Part shown: positions 7,805 through 15,839 of the stretch, in pieces
Position numbering within the stretch: the first letter of the stretch is position 1
Layout of the letters: each line of letters opens with the position of its first letter
Source of the DNA: CAVSUZ01 sp963795415
GTDB lineage: Bacteria; Pseudomonadota; Alphaproteobacteria; Acetobacterales; Acetobacteraceae
NCBI GenBank assembly: GCA_963795415.1
Contig: CAWCHQ010000003.1
Coordinates: 682,001-746,000 of the forward strand
DNA length: 64,000 nucleotides
Direction of reading: 5' to 3'
Made by a program: the position numbers and the translations under genes
Notes under the pieces: generated by a model
Told to the model about the DNA's origin: nothing
The model's database searches: none
What the model saw: only the letters and a program-made list of their open reading frames with translations

Positions 7805-9653
7805 CACCGGCGCGCCGCATGTGGAGGTGCAGAACCTGTCGGTCGCGGGTCGGCACGACAATGCGGGCCGGGTCGCGATCCTGAGCGACCTCAGCTTCGC
7901 CATCGCGAGGGGCGAGGTGCTGGCGCTGATCGGTGAATCGGGCTCCGGCAAGACCACGGCAGCGCTGTCGTTGATGGGATATGCGCGCCCGGGCTGCACC
8001 ATCACGGGCGGAGCGGTGCGGTTGGGCGACACCGACGTGCTGTCGATGTCGCCTCGTGAACTCTCCGGGTTGCGCGGGCAGCGGGTGAGTTACGTGGCAC
8101 AGAGTGCGGCGGCGGCGTTCAACCCCGCGCAACGGATCATCACACAGGTAGCCGAGCCGGCCTTGATACATGGGCTGATGCGGCGCGCCGAGGCGGAGTC
8201 CAAGGCACGCGCGTTGTTCGCGGGGCTTGCGCTGCCCAATCCGGATCATATCGGCGAGCGGTTCCCGCATCAGGTCTCGGGCGGGCAGTTGCAGCGGCTG
8301 ATGGCGGCGATGGCGCTGATCACCGGCCCGGAACTGGTAATCCTGGACGAGCCGACGACCGCACTGGATGTGACCACGCAGATCGAGGTGCTGCGGGCAT
8401 TCCGCAATGTGGTGCGTGAACTTCATACCACGGCGGTGTACGTCTCGCACGATCTGGCCGTGGTGGCTCAGCTGGCGGACAGGGTAGTGGTGCTGCAGGG
8501 CGGACGGATGCAGGAGACCGCGCCGATCCGCCGCATTCTGACGGACGCGCAGCATCCTTACACACGCAGCCTGCTGGATGCCGCATCACCTGCGGGGCGT
8601 GTTCCGGCGGCGGCAGTTGCGACGGAGGATGCGCGGGCGCCGCTGCTTGAGGTGTCTGGGCTGCGAGCCGGCTATGGCGGAACGGACAAGTCCGGCAACC
8701 CGCGCATTCCAGCGCTGCGGGATATTTCGTTCAACATCACCACGGGGTCGGTGCTGGGCGTCATCGGGGAGTCCGGCTGCGGTAAGAGCACGCTGGCGCG
8801 GGTACTGGCCGGATTGCTGCCGGCGGCGCGAGGGACGATGCGACTCAACGGCAAGATGCTGCCGCCGCGCGTGGATCAGCGGAGCAAGAATGAACTGCGC
8901 GCAATCCAGATCGTGTTCCAGATGGCTGATGTGGCGCTGAACCCAGCGCGCACGGTCGAATCCATCCTGACGCGCCCGCTGCGATTCTATCACGGCATGC
9001 GCGGAGAGAGAGCCTCGCGCCGGGTGCGGGACCTGCTGAACATGGTGCGGCTCTCGCCGAGCCTGGCCGGGCGCTATCCGGACGAGCTGTCGGGGGGGCA
9101 GAAGCAGCGGGTGAATCTCGCGCGGGCCCTGGCAGCGGAACCGAGCCTTATCTTGTGCGACGAGGTGACGTCGGCGCTGGACACGGTAGTGGCGGCAGCA
9201 GTGCTGGAGCTGCTGGCGGAGCTGCGGCGAGAACTGGGCGTGGCGATGATGTTCATCAGCCACGATCTCTCGACCGTGCGCGCAATTTGCGATCAGGTGA
9301 TGGTGCTGTATGCCGGCATGTGCGTCGAGGCCGGATCGCAATCGGCGCTGGAGCGGGCGCCGTGGCATCCCTATACGAGGCTGCTGCTGGAATCGGTTCC
9401 GGAACTGCGGACGGATTGGCTGGACACGGTCGGCGGAGGACCGGCCGATGGCACATCGGCCGGGCTGGCAATGCAGGATTTGCAGGTCGCATGCCCCTTC
9501 TTCCGGCGCTGCGTAGTGCGCATTGCGGGCCGTTGCGAGCTGGACCCGCCGCCGGCGCAGATTCTGAACAAAGGCGCCATTATTGCGTGCCAACACAGCG
9601 AAGCGGAGCTTCGGGCCGTGCAGAAGATGGCCGGCGACGTGGTCCACGCGTAG
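7794..9653 (+). CDS. Fused dipeptide/oligopeptide ABC transporter ATPase (DppD-DppF fusion)
   Basis: A 619-residue protein with two complete ABC ATPase domains, replacing separate DppD and DppF subunits. The first domain has Walker A GESGSGKTT, signature VSGGQLQR and Walker B LVILDEPTTALD. The second has GESGCGKST, LSGGQKQR and LILCDEVTSALD. Each ends with an oligopeptide-ATPase C-terminal segment (the second includes ACPFFRRCVVRIAGRCE, a cysteine-rich patch common in this family). It powers the permease pair encoded directly upstream. Fusions of this kind are frequent in alphaproteobacterial importers of peptides and opines. Confidence 0.92.
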   Translation: MAASTGAPHVEVQNLSVAGRHDNAGRVAILSDLSFAIARGEVLALIGESGSGKTTAALSLMGYARPGCTITGGAVRLGDTDVLSMSPRELSGLRGQRVSYVAQSAAAAFNPAQRIITQVAEPALIHGLMRRAEAESKARALFAGLALPNPDHIGERFPHQVSGGQLQRLMAAMALITGPELVILDEPTTALDVTTQIEVLRAFRNVVRELHTTAVYVSHDLAVVAQLADRVVVLQGGRMQETAPIRRILTDAQHPYTRSLLDAASPAGRVPAAAVATEDARAPLLEVSGLRAGYGGTDKSGNPRIPALRDISFNITTGSVLGVIGESGCGKSTLARVLAGLLPAARGTMRLNGKMLPPRVDQRSKNELRAIQIVFQMADVALNPARTVESILTRPLRFYHGMRGERASRRVRDLLNMVRLSPSLAGRYPDELSGGQKQRVNLARALAAEPSLILCDEVTSALDTVVAAAVLELLAELRRELGVAMMFISHDLSTVRAICDQVMVLYAGMCVEAGSQSALERAPWHPYTRLLLESVPELRTDWLDTVGGGPADGTSAGLAMQDLQVACPFFRRCVVRIAGRCELDPPPAQILNKGAIIACQHSEAELRAVQKMAGDVVHA

Positions 9654-9848
9654 TCAGTAGCTGCGGTTCGGCTGATAAAGGCTGGGAAGCGGTTCGCCGC
9701 GCCGATAGGCCAATATGGCGCCCGCCAGATGCTCCGCACGGGCGCGGTGGGACGCGAGGGCAGGGAGAGAATCACGTTCGGCATACTCCTGCCATCGAAG
9801 TGCGATGTCTTCGGGCGGAATGGACGAGAGTTGGTCAGGTCCGCTCAT
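9654..9848 (-). CDS. Small hypothetical protein (64 residues)
   Basis: A 64-residue soluble protein with a helical, Arg/Ala-rich middle (HRARAEHLAGAILAYRRGEP). No family was recognised. Its stop abuts the stop of the ABC ATPase (convergent, no gap). Its ATG lies inside the last codons of an open frame (9835-10023) ending in DDIVVYERT, a coupling pattern that supports it being real. No clear ribosome-binding site is visible otherwise. It may be part of the decayed region around 10 kb. Confidence 0.45.
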   Translation of the reverse strand: MSGPDQLSSIPPEDIALRWQEYAERDSLPALASHRARAEHLAGAILAYRRGEPLPSLYQPNRSY

Positions 9849-10023
9849 AGACGACGATATCGTCGGCCGCTGCGGCGTAAGGCAATGTGCCGACGAGCTG
9901 GCGCAATCGTTGATAGGTATACTCTCGTATAGGGATTACATCGGCCGGAAGGCGATAGGGGCGTCGCGCCTCGCGTCCTGGCGAGGTGGAATTACGGCAG
10001 GGCTTCGCCGCGGCGCTCGGGGA
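9835..10023 (-). pseudogene. C-terminal remnant of an unrecognised protein
   Basis: An open minus-strand frame with no ATG, GTG or plausible TTG start. It reads well as protein near its end: YRLPADVIPIREYTYQRL, then RQLVGTLPYAAADDIVVYER, stopping at 9835-9837. The upstream end runs into the 3' end of the decayed MFS gene in another frame, so any N-terminal part is missing. It overlaps the start of the 64-residue gene by 14 nt. The family is not recognised. Confidence 0.4.
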
Positions 10024-10558
10024 TCAGCAGCCACATGGCAAGCATGTCGATAAAATAAAGCACGGCGAGCAGGGCGATGGCGGTGGCGAAGCCGAGGGAG
10101 CCGGCGAAGGAAGCGACGACGACGGGCCCGAAGCCGCTGACGGCATGGCCGATATTGAACAGGACGTTCTGGGCGGTGGCGCGGGAGGCGGTGGGGTAGA
10201 GCTCGCTGATTAGGGCGCCGTAGCCGCCGAGCATGCCGTTGACGAAGAAGCCCATGACGGCGCCGCCGACAAGCAGCGAGGATGGGGTGGTGAGGCGGGA
10301 GTAGATGACGACCATCAGGGCGGCCCCGAGCATCCAGGCGAGAAGGCCGGCCGGCCGCCGATTCGGTCGGCGGTGTGGGCCAAAGGCCAGGATGCCGGCG
10401 CCCATGATGATCTGGCTGCCGAACTATCTCTCCACCCGGTTCGGCTTCGGCTGACCCAGTCCGCACGCCGTAGTAGCCGAAATTCTGCACCGAGCAGAGG
10501 ACGACGAGCCCGGGGCTGATGCCGGGGGCGGCTGCGAGGAAGCGGAGATTCAGAAGCT
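9992..10558 (-). pseudogene. Decayed MFS transporter (C-terminal half, frameshifts and a small inversion)
   Basis: The frame from about 10405 to 9992 encodes six-helix MFS text such as GAALMVVIYSRLTTPSSLLV and LISELYPTASRATAQN, ending in LLIPERRGEALP. Upstream, AHTADRIGGRPAF is in a second frame and SVQNFGYYGV in a third. Between these, the expected segment IWLPNYLSTRFGFG reads only on the plus strand (about 10407-10451), which implies a short inversion. The N-terminal half is absent; a GC-rich hairpin at 10581-10607 follows instead. The original protein resembled the metabolite:H+ or aromatic-acid symporters. Confidence 0.7.
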
Positions 10559-10580
10559 GGAGTTTCGACCCCTCCCCTTG

Positions 10581-10607
10581 CCCCCTCCGCAAAGGGAGGG
10601 GGTTTTT
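10581..10607 (+). terminator. GC-rich hairpin with T-tract (intrinsic terminator shape)
   Basis: CCCCCTCC at 10581-10588, loop GCAAAG, GGAGGGGG at 10595-10602, then TTTTT. It has a plus-strand intrinsic terminator shape, although no plus-strand gene ends close by. It belongs to a family of CCCTCCC-GCAA-GGGAGGG intergenic elements (see also 13126-13144). Confidence 0.55.
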
Positions 10608-10649
10608 GCGTGGACCTCCCGCGCCCTCCTGGACCGCAGATGGCGGCGA

Positions 10650-11375
10650 TCAATCCGCGCGGGCCGTGGCGACGTCTTTTTCCAACTCAGCAAGATCCAC
10701 GGCACCCGCGACGAACTGTTTGCCGATCACCAACGCCGGTGTGCCGTCGATCCCGGCGTCGTGGGCGAGCGCCAAATTGGCGTTCAACTGCGCCTGCACT
10801 GACGGGTCGTTCATGTCCTTCTGCAAGCGCGGCCAGTCCAGCCCTGCCTGTTCCGCGGCGCGTTTGATCGTGTCCTCGGTAATGTCAGGCGGAGCCCCCA
10901 TCAGCAGGGGCCTCAGTTTCAGGTAGCCGCCCTGCTTCTGGGCAGCGAGAAGCGCGCGAGAGCCAAGAATACTGGCGGGCCCCAGGATCGGCAGGTCTTT
11001 ATAGACCACGCGGATGTCATGCTGCCGGGCGAGCAGGCGCGCCATATCCGGCTCGAGCTTTCGGCAGTAGGGGCAGCGGACGTCGAAGAACTCCACGATG
11101 GTGACCTTGGCGCTGGGATCCCCCTCGACCGGGTCCTGTGGCGTGATGAGCTTGTCCTGCTGGGACAGCACGGCCTCCGCCTGCCGCCTGGCTTCGTCGG
11201 CTTGCAGGGCAGCGACGGCATCGCGCAGGATCGACGGGTCCTGCTTCAGGGCGTCGCGCATGATCTGGATGATCTCGGTGCGTTGGGCGGGCGAAAAGGA
11301 AGCGGGCGGCGACGCCCGGGTCGAAGCTGTGGCCGCAAGCAGGCAGGCGGCGAAGATCGGCAGGGCGATACGCAT
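10650..11375 (-). CDS. DsbA-family thiol:disulfide oxidoreductase (Com1-like), exported
   Basis: A 241-residue exported protein with an N-terminal signal peptide (MRIALPIFAACLLAATAST) and a thioredoxin-fold DsbA domain. The active-site CPYC lies in VEFFDVRCPYCRKLEP, and the cis-Pro loop is GIDGTPALVIG. It should introduce or shuffle disulfides in periplasmic proteins. The region before the domain (SPAQRTEIIQIMRDALKQDP) is the helical N-terminal extension seen in Com1/BdbD-like members. ATG at 11375 is chosen because it gives a proper signal peptide; a start at 11459 would place 28 charged residues before it. Confidence 0.88.
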   Translation of the reverse strand: MRIALPIFAACLLAATASTRASPPASFSPAQRTEIIQIMRDALKQDPSILRDAVAALQADEARRQAEAVLSQQDKLITPQDPVEGDPSAKVTIVEFFDVRCPYCRKLEPDMARLLARQHDIRVVYKDLPILGPASILGSRALLAAQKQGGYLKLRPLLMGAPPDITEDTIKRAAEQAGLDWPRLQKDMNDPSVQAQLNANLALAHDAGIDGTPALVIGKQFVAGAVDLAELEKDVATARAD

Positions 11376-11558
11376 GGCGGGTCTCGACGAAGGTTCGGCC
11401 GGTGCATGGCTGAAGCGGGCCAGTTCGGCAAGCGTGATATCGGACGTTGCGCCAAACATTGCTGCATCCGGCGAAGCCGTCTATTGGCAGCCCCCCGGAA
11501 AGCGAGGGGAAGCGCCCAGTTGAGGAGCAGGAGTTGGGGTTGGGGAGGCGTCCGGCGA

Positions 11559-12957
11559 ATGGCGGGCGTGCGGGGCGCTGCGCTGGCGGCGGTGCTGGGT
11601 GTCGGGGGATGCGGCTCCTTGTTCGGCAGTCGGACTCCGCCGGAAGGGCAGCCGGGACACGTCGCCGGCTTTCTAGGCGCCGTCGTTGCGGACGAGCCGG
11701 AGGCGGCTCTGATCGGGCGGCAGGTCCTTTCATCGGGAGGAAACGCGGCTGACGCCGCGGTGGCGGTGGGGATGGCTTTGGCCGCGACGCTTCCCTCGCG
11801 GGCCGGACTGGGAGGCGGGGGCGCGTGTCTGGCGTTCGCGCCGGGACGCAGTTCGGTCAACCGCGGCGTACCGGAGGCGATTTCTGTTCGTTCCGGGTCC
11901 TTCGACGGCGGCGGGCGGGGATCGTCCGGCGTCGTTGCCAATGCTGACCCGCGGCATGTACCTGCTGCACGCGCGTTACGGGACTGGTGAGTTTGGGCCG
12001 CTTGTTGTTCCGGCCGAGCGGCTGGCGCGGCTGGGCACACAGGCCTCCCGCGCATTGGTTGAGGACCTTCGACTTGTGTCTGGGCCATTATTTGCGGACC
12101 CACAGGCGCGGGCGATATTCAGTGTGAATGGCGTGCCGCTTGCGGTCGGCCAGACATTTCAGCAGCCGGCGCTGGCGGCGACGCTTGCGACGATCCGGAC
12201 GGCCGGGGTGGGCGATTTCTATCAGGGCGGCCTGGCGCAGGAGATTGCGCAGAACTCGCCCTTAGCCGGCGGTCCGATCGCGGTGGGCGACCTGCGCCGC
12301 GCACTGCCGAGCACGGCGACGCCGATCACCGTGCCGTTCCGGGGAGACCAGGTTTCGTTTCTGCCGCCGCCGGCGGACGGAGGTCTGGCGGCCGCCTCTG
12401 CTTTCACGGTGCTGGCGCGCAACCCGCAGGCCGTCGAGGAGGCGTCGGGGCGCGCGATCGCGGTTGCTGCGCAGTGGCGTTCGGCGGCAGGCGATCCACA
12501 GGCAGTGCTGAACGCGTCTCTGCCTCCTGGCCAGCTTCCGGCTCTGCCCGCATCCACGACCTTCCTGACGCTTGACAGGAACGGCGGGGCGGTAGCCTGC
12601 GCGGTTTCGATGGACAATTTGTTCGGCACCGGGAGGCTTTTGCCGACGCTTGGCTTTTTTATGGCGTCTTCGCCCGCCACTGTGCCGCTGCCGCTGCTTT
12701 CAGCGGCGATGGCCTGGAACCAGCCGCTGCACATCTTTCGGGCTGAGACGGCAGCTTCCGGGCAAGAGATGGCGCCGCTCGGCACCGCCCTGACGATGAT
12801 GAACACGCTTCGCTCGGCTCGTCCGCTGCCGATTCCTCCGCCCGACCCTGCCCGGGCGAATGTGATCGCCTGCTCGCAATATCTGCCGGGCGAGAATGGA
12901 TCGTGCGCGTGGGCGACCGATCCGCGGGGCTACGGGCTGGCGGCCGGCGGGGGGTAG
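11559..12957 (+). CDS. Gamma-glutamyltranspeptidase-like lipoprotein, frameshifted
   Basis: About 465 residues in two frames. The first part begins at ATG 11559 (GGGGAGG upstream), has a lipobox VGGC and GGT text LSSGGNAADAAVAVGMALA. The second part (PMLTRGMYLLHARYG to the stop at 12957) carries the small-subunit region ASTTFLTLDRNGGAVACAVSM. One extra base near 11878-11880 separates them; without it the text reads VPEA-FLFVPGPSTAAGG. At the autoprocessing site the usual TTHYSVVD is STTFLTLD, so the catalytic Thr position appears to be Ser. The protein is also about 100 residues shorter than E. coli Ggt, so it may be a divergent or inactive homologue in the periplasm. Confidence 0.75.
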
Positions 12958-13125
12958 AGCTAAGCGCGACGAAGCCGAGCAGTAGCGGGCACGAGTTTGC
13001 TTTGGCCGGCCCGAGGGCAAGAGGCCCCGCAATGACAGCCAAAGCACAGCGGGCGGCCTCCGTTGCCGTTGGGCTCATACCAGCGGCATTAAAATCTGAC
13101 CCCTCCTCTGGCCCCTCCCCTGATC

Positions 13126-13144
13126 CCTCCCGCAAGGGGAGGGA
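13126..13144. repeat. CCCTCCC-GCAA-GGGAGGG intergenic hairpin
   Basis: TCCCTCCC, loop GCAAG, GGGAGGGA, preceded by C-rich CCCCTCC words. It resembles the element at 10581-10607 and, more loosely, CCCCC-GCAATAA-GGGGG at 26289-26310. It lies downstream of both the GGT-like gene and the minus-strand carD gene. Confidence 0.6.
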
Positions 13145-13188
13145 ACTCTGGGAGGGTTGCCAGGAGTTGAGGTTTTCTGCCGTTGGTG

Positions 13189-14280
13189 TCAGACGGTTTT
13201 TAGGAAATCCGCGAGTTTGAAGGCTGCCGTGGCCTTGTCGGTTTGGTCCAGGGCAGCCAATTCGGCGGCCAGACGGTCCATTGCCGCCTCATAAATCTGC
13301 CGTTCGCTGAAGCTTTGATCCGGCTGGCCAGCGTTGCGGTGCAGGTCACGGACGACCTCGGCGATGGAGAGCGGGTCGCCTGAGTTGATCTTCGCCTCAT
13401 ATTCCTGTGCGCGGCGGGACCACATGGTGCGCTTGATCCTTGCCCGCCCCTTCAGGACGGCCAGCGCCTCGTCGAACATCTTTCGCGTGGCAAGCTTGCG
13501 GAGGCCGGCGGTGCGGGCCTTGGTGACGGGCACGCGGAGGGTCATCCGGTTCTCTTCGAAGGTGATGTGGATGAGCTCGAGCTTATGGCCGGCGATCTCC
13601 TCCACCGCGATGCGCTCGACCTTGCCGACGCCGTGGGTGGGATAGACGACGTGGTCGCCTTCCTGGAACACCTCGTGCTTTGCCATCGGACGGGGCGGCA
13701 GCTGGCGACCCGGAGGGAGGCCCGGGCGATGGACCGGAGCCGGCGCCGGCTCCTCGGGCGCTGAAGCCTGCTGCGGGCTGGCCGATGGCTCCGCGGACTG
13801 AGGCTCGGGCGGCTGAGGCTCGGGCGGCTGAGGCTCGGGCGGCTGAGCCTCGGGCGGGTGGGGCTCGGGTGAGATCTGCGGGGCTGCTTTGGCTGGGGGG
13901 ATAGGCGGCTCAGCCTGCGGTTCCGAGATTTGAATGGTCTGGGTGGTAGGATGTGCCAATTTTGGCTGCGGTACCGTCTTCAGGATCTTCTCTGCTGGAA
14001 TTTTGGGCGATTTTTCCGGGAGGGGTTTCACCACCAACTCGGGGGCGGGCTTCTTGGCCTTCTCGGCGATCGGCGGCTTCATGCGGGGACGCTCCACCGC
14101 GTGAAGCGGCTCCTGCCGTCGGGCGGTGACTGCCGTCGCGGCGGCCCTGGCCCTTGTCGCCGCTTTTGTGGGGTGGGAGATTTTCTTGGCCGCTGCTTTG
14201 ATGGCGGGCCTTTTCGCGCTGCCGGTGGCTGCGCGCCTTGCTGAGCTCACCGTTCCGATCTTTGCCTTCGTGCTGGACAC
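13189..14280 (-). CDS. CarD/CdnL-family RNA polymerase-binding regulator with long basic, proline-rich N-terminal tail
   Basis: A 363-residue protein. Residues from about 198 on form a CarD/CdnL module: the RNAP-interacting Tudor-like domain begins EGDHVVYPTHGVGKV, and the helical DNA-binding part includes RKMFDEALAVLKGRARIKR and the tryptophan of TMWSRRAQEYEAK. CarD proteins bind the RNAP beta subunit and stabilise open complexes. Normal members are about 160-170 residues. Here about 200 extra residues precede it: a Lys/Ala-rich histone H1-like stretch and then tandem PPEPQ repeats (about residues 145-165). Start GTG 14280 has AGGGGA upstream. An internal ATG at MAKHEVFQEGD could yield a short form. 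Confidence 0.9.
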   Translation of the reverse strand: MSSTKAKIGTVSSARRAATGSAKRPAIKAAAKKISHPTKAATRARAAATAVTARRQEPLHAVERPRMKPPIAEKAKKPAPELVVKPLPEKSPKIPAEKILKTVPQPKLAHPTTQTIQISEPQAEPPIPPAKAAPQISPEPHPPEAQPPEPQPPEPQPPEPQSAEPSASPQQASAPEEPAPAPVHRPGLPPGRQLPPRPMAKHEVFQEGDHVVYPTHGVGKVERIAVEEIAGHKLELIHITFEENRMTLRVPVTKARTAGLRKLATRKMFDEALAVLKGRARIKRTMWSRRAQEYEAKINSGDPLSIAEVVRDLHRNAGQPDQSFSERQIYEAAMDRLAAELAALDQTDKATAAFKLADFLKTV

Positions 14281-14401
14281 TCTTGCTCGTCCCCTTCACA
14301 ACGCGCGGGTCAGGCCCAACGCAGCGCGCGCCCGCCACCCAGTCGGCTTATCGGGATGAACGCGGCGGGCTGACCGTCGCTTCGCGATTCATATAGCACA
14401 T

Positions 14402-15368
14402 TTACCCGGCCGCGTCAGGGGGGCGGAACCCGTCCAGGTTCTGCAGGGTCTGCATCGTCTCCGCCCATTCGCGTTTGCTGAGGCCGCTGGCCGGCTGATC
14501 CACCTTCTCCCCGGAGAGTAGCCGGCGCAGGACCTGGAGCATGGGGCCGGAGAAGGTCACCGCGCCGAGTCGGTAATCCAGGAACGCCCGGAAGGCCACC
14601 GGAACCCAGGCCTTCACCGTTTCCAGCAACCGTTCGGCATAGGCGCGGATCTCGAACTGGGCGTGCGGATCGGCGCGAAGGGAAAGGAAGTTCAAAAGGT
14701 TGTGGAGGTCGATTTTCCAGGTACCACTGCGTGTAGGTATTCAGGGTCAGGTTCATCCGGGCAAGCTCGCGAGCCAGACCGAGCCGGTCCGGATTGCGCC
14801 GGCCGCCGGTTTCGTCCTCGTTCAGCATGGCGGCGTAATGATCGTAGCATCGCCCGGCGTCGTCGCGGAGCAGGGCGAGGACTTCGCTGGCTTCGGGGCC
14901 GGAGAGAACTGCCCCACGTCCCTGCCGGTTGACGGCGGACTGGGCGGCAAGATGCTCGGGTGCGGGAATGTAGAATTCCCGATCCAACACGGAATAGCGG
15001 GCCGAATATTCGTTCACGTTTGCGGTTCGGTGGCGAATCCATTGCCGTGCGACGAAAATCGGCAGTTTGATGTGGTATTTGACTTCGCACATCTCGAAAG
15101 GGGTGGAGTGCCGATGACGCATCAGATAGCGGATCAGCCCGGCATCTTCTGAGACTCGCCTGGTGCCCCGTCCGTATGAAACCCGCGCGGCCTGCACGAT
15201 GGCAGAGTCGTCGCCCATGTAGTCGATGACACGGATGAAACCGTGGTCCAGCACGGGCAAGGGCTGGAACAGCATGCCTTCGAGGGCCGGAACGGTGGGG
15301 CGGAGAGTCTGGGCATGCTGGGCCCGGGCGGCCTCGATCTCTGCCGATTGGTCATGGCTGAGGGGCAT
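14402..15368 (-). CDS. thyX: Flavin-dependent thymidylate synthase ThyX, frameshifted
   Basis: FAD/NADPH-dependent thymidylate synthase that makes dTMP from dUMP with methylene-tetrahydrofolate. The ThyX signature RHRTANVNEYSARY is intact, preceded by MRHRHSTPFEMCEVKYH. After NTYTQWY the frame is lost. The next frame resumes with NFLSLRADPHAQFEIRAYAE and continues to the stop at 14402. Removing one base at 14720-14721 gives WYWKIDLHNLLNFLSLRADP, the expected ThyX sequence, so the defect is a single inserted base. Because dTMP synthesis is normally essential, sequence error is the likelier cause. ATG 15368 has GGAG 7 nt upstream. Confidence 0.9.
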
Positions 15369-15429
15369 CCGGCGACTCCACATTGCGTGGGGAATTGCCT
15401 ATATGTTCGGCTGCTGGTTCGCCAGCTAT

Positions 15430-15700
15430 GGCGATAAACGGTGCGTGGCATAAGCGTAGTGGACCCGGGGGCAGTGCCCGGCGCCTCCACCATTCCTCCG
15501 GCCGGTCCGGGGAGATACGGGGGCGAAACAGGCTCGACACGCGCAGTAAAGGCGTATCTTTCGCTCGGCATGGTTCCGCCGTTATCGGGCCATTGATACG
15601 TGCCAACGATAATGGGGCACTCGCTGTCGCTGCATAAGCGATAAGCGCGGTTCGGGGGGCACCGGGCAACAGAAGCCCCCCAACTTGCTCACAAATTCGA
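15430..15700 (+). ncRNA. ssrA: tmRNA, circularly permuted two-piece alphaproteobacterial type (boundaries approximate)
   Basis: Transfer-messenger RNA for rescue of stalled ribosomes. The acceptor piece comes first: T-stem CCGGG/CCCGG with a 7-nt loop, acceptor strand CGCCTCC, discriminator A and an encoded CCA ending at 15492. After a short processed spacer the coding piece starts with GGGGGCG at 15519, which pairs with CGCCTCC (one G-U). The tag frame runs from GCC 15602 to TAA 15635-15637 and encodes ANDNGALAVAA. This order, acceptor before coding piece, is the permutation known from alphaproteobacteria. The adjacent sspB gene encodes the adaptor that delivers ssrA-tagged proteins to ClpXP. 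The outer ends were not determined precisely. Confidence 0.9.
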
Positions 15701-15742
15701 TGCAGGGCGTACGGCGGCGGCGCTGCGCGACCGAACTCGGTT

Positions 15743-15794
15743 TTCCGGTTCGGTTCACGCTGCGCACCTACGGCGCTGCGCGACCGAACCGGAA
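15743..15794 (+). terminator. Inverted repeat downstream of tmRNA (possible terminator region)
   Basis: TTCCGGTTCG at 15743-15752 and its complement CGAACCGGAA at 15785-15794 form a 10-bp stem with a 32-nt loop. The loop side also holds a direct repeat of GGCGCTGCGCGACCGAAC (copies at about 15718 and 15773). It lies between ssrA and sspB. No strong T-tract follows, so terminator function is uncertain. Confidence 0.4.
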
Positions 15795-15839
15795 GCCAAC
15801 ACTGGCTTGATAACGGGGTTCGCGCTATGGAATCGAACG

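Noticed and set aside
6878..8032. 384-residue minus-strand frame across the permease and ATPase genes
   Set aside because: Overlaps three convincingly annotated genes on the other strand and has no family motifs.
13800..13860. Possible CRISPR-like short tandem repeat
   Set aside because: The repeats are in-frame codons for PPEPQ inside the CarD gene, with no spacers and a 15-bp period.
15381..15839. Possible tRNA gene in the thyX-sspB gap (encoded CCA and T-stem)
   Set aside because: No anticodon or D arms; pairing with the downstream GGGGGCG and the ANDN tag frame identify it as permuted tmRNA.
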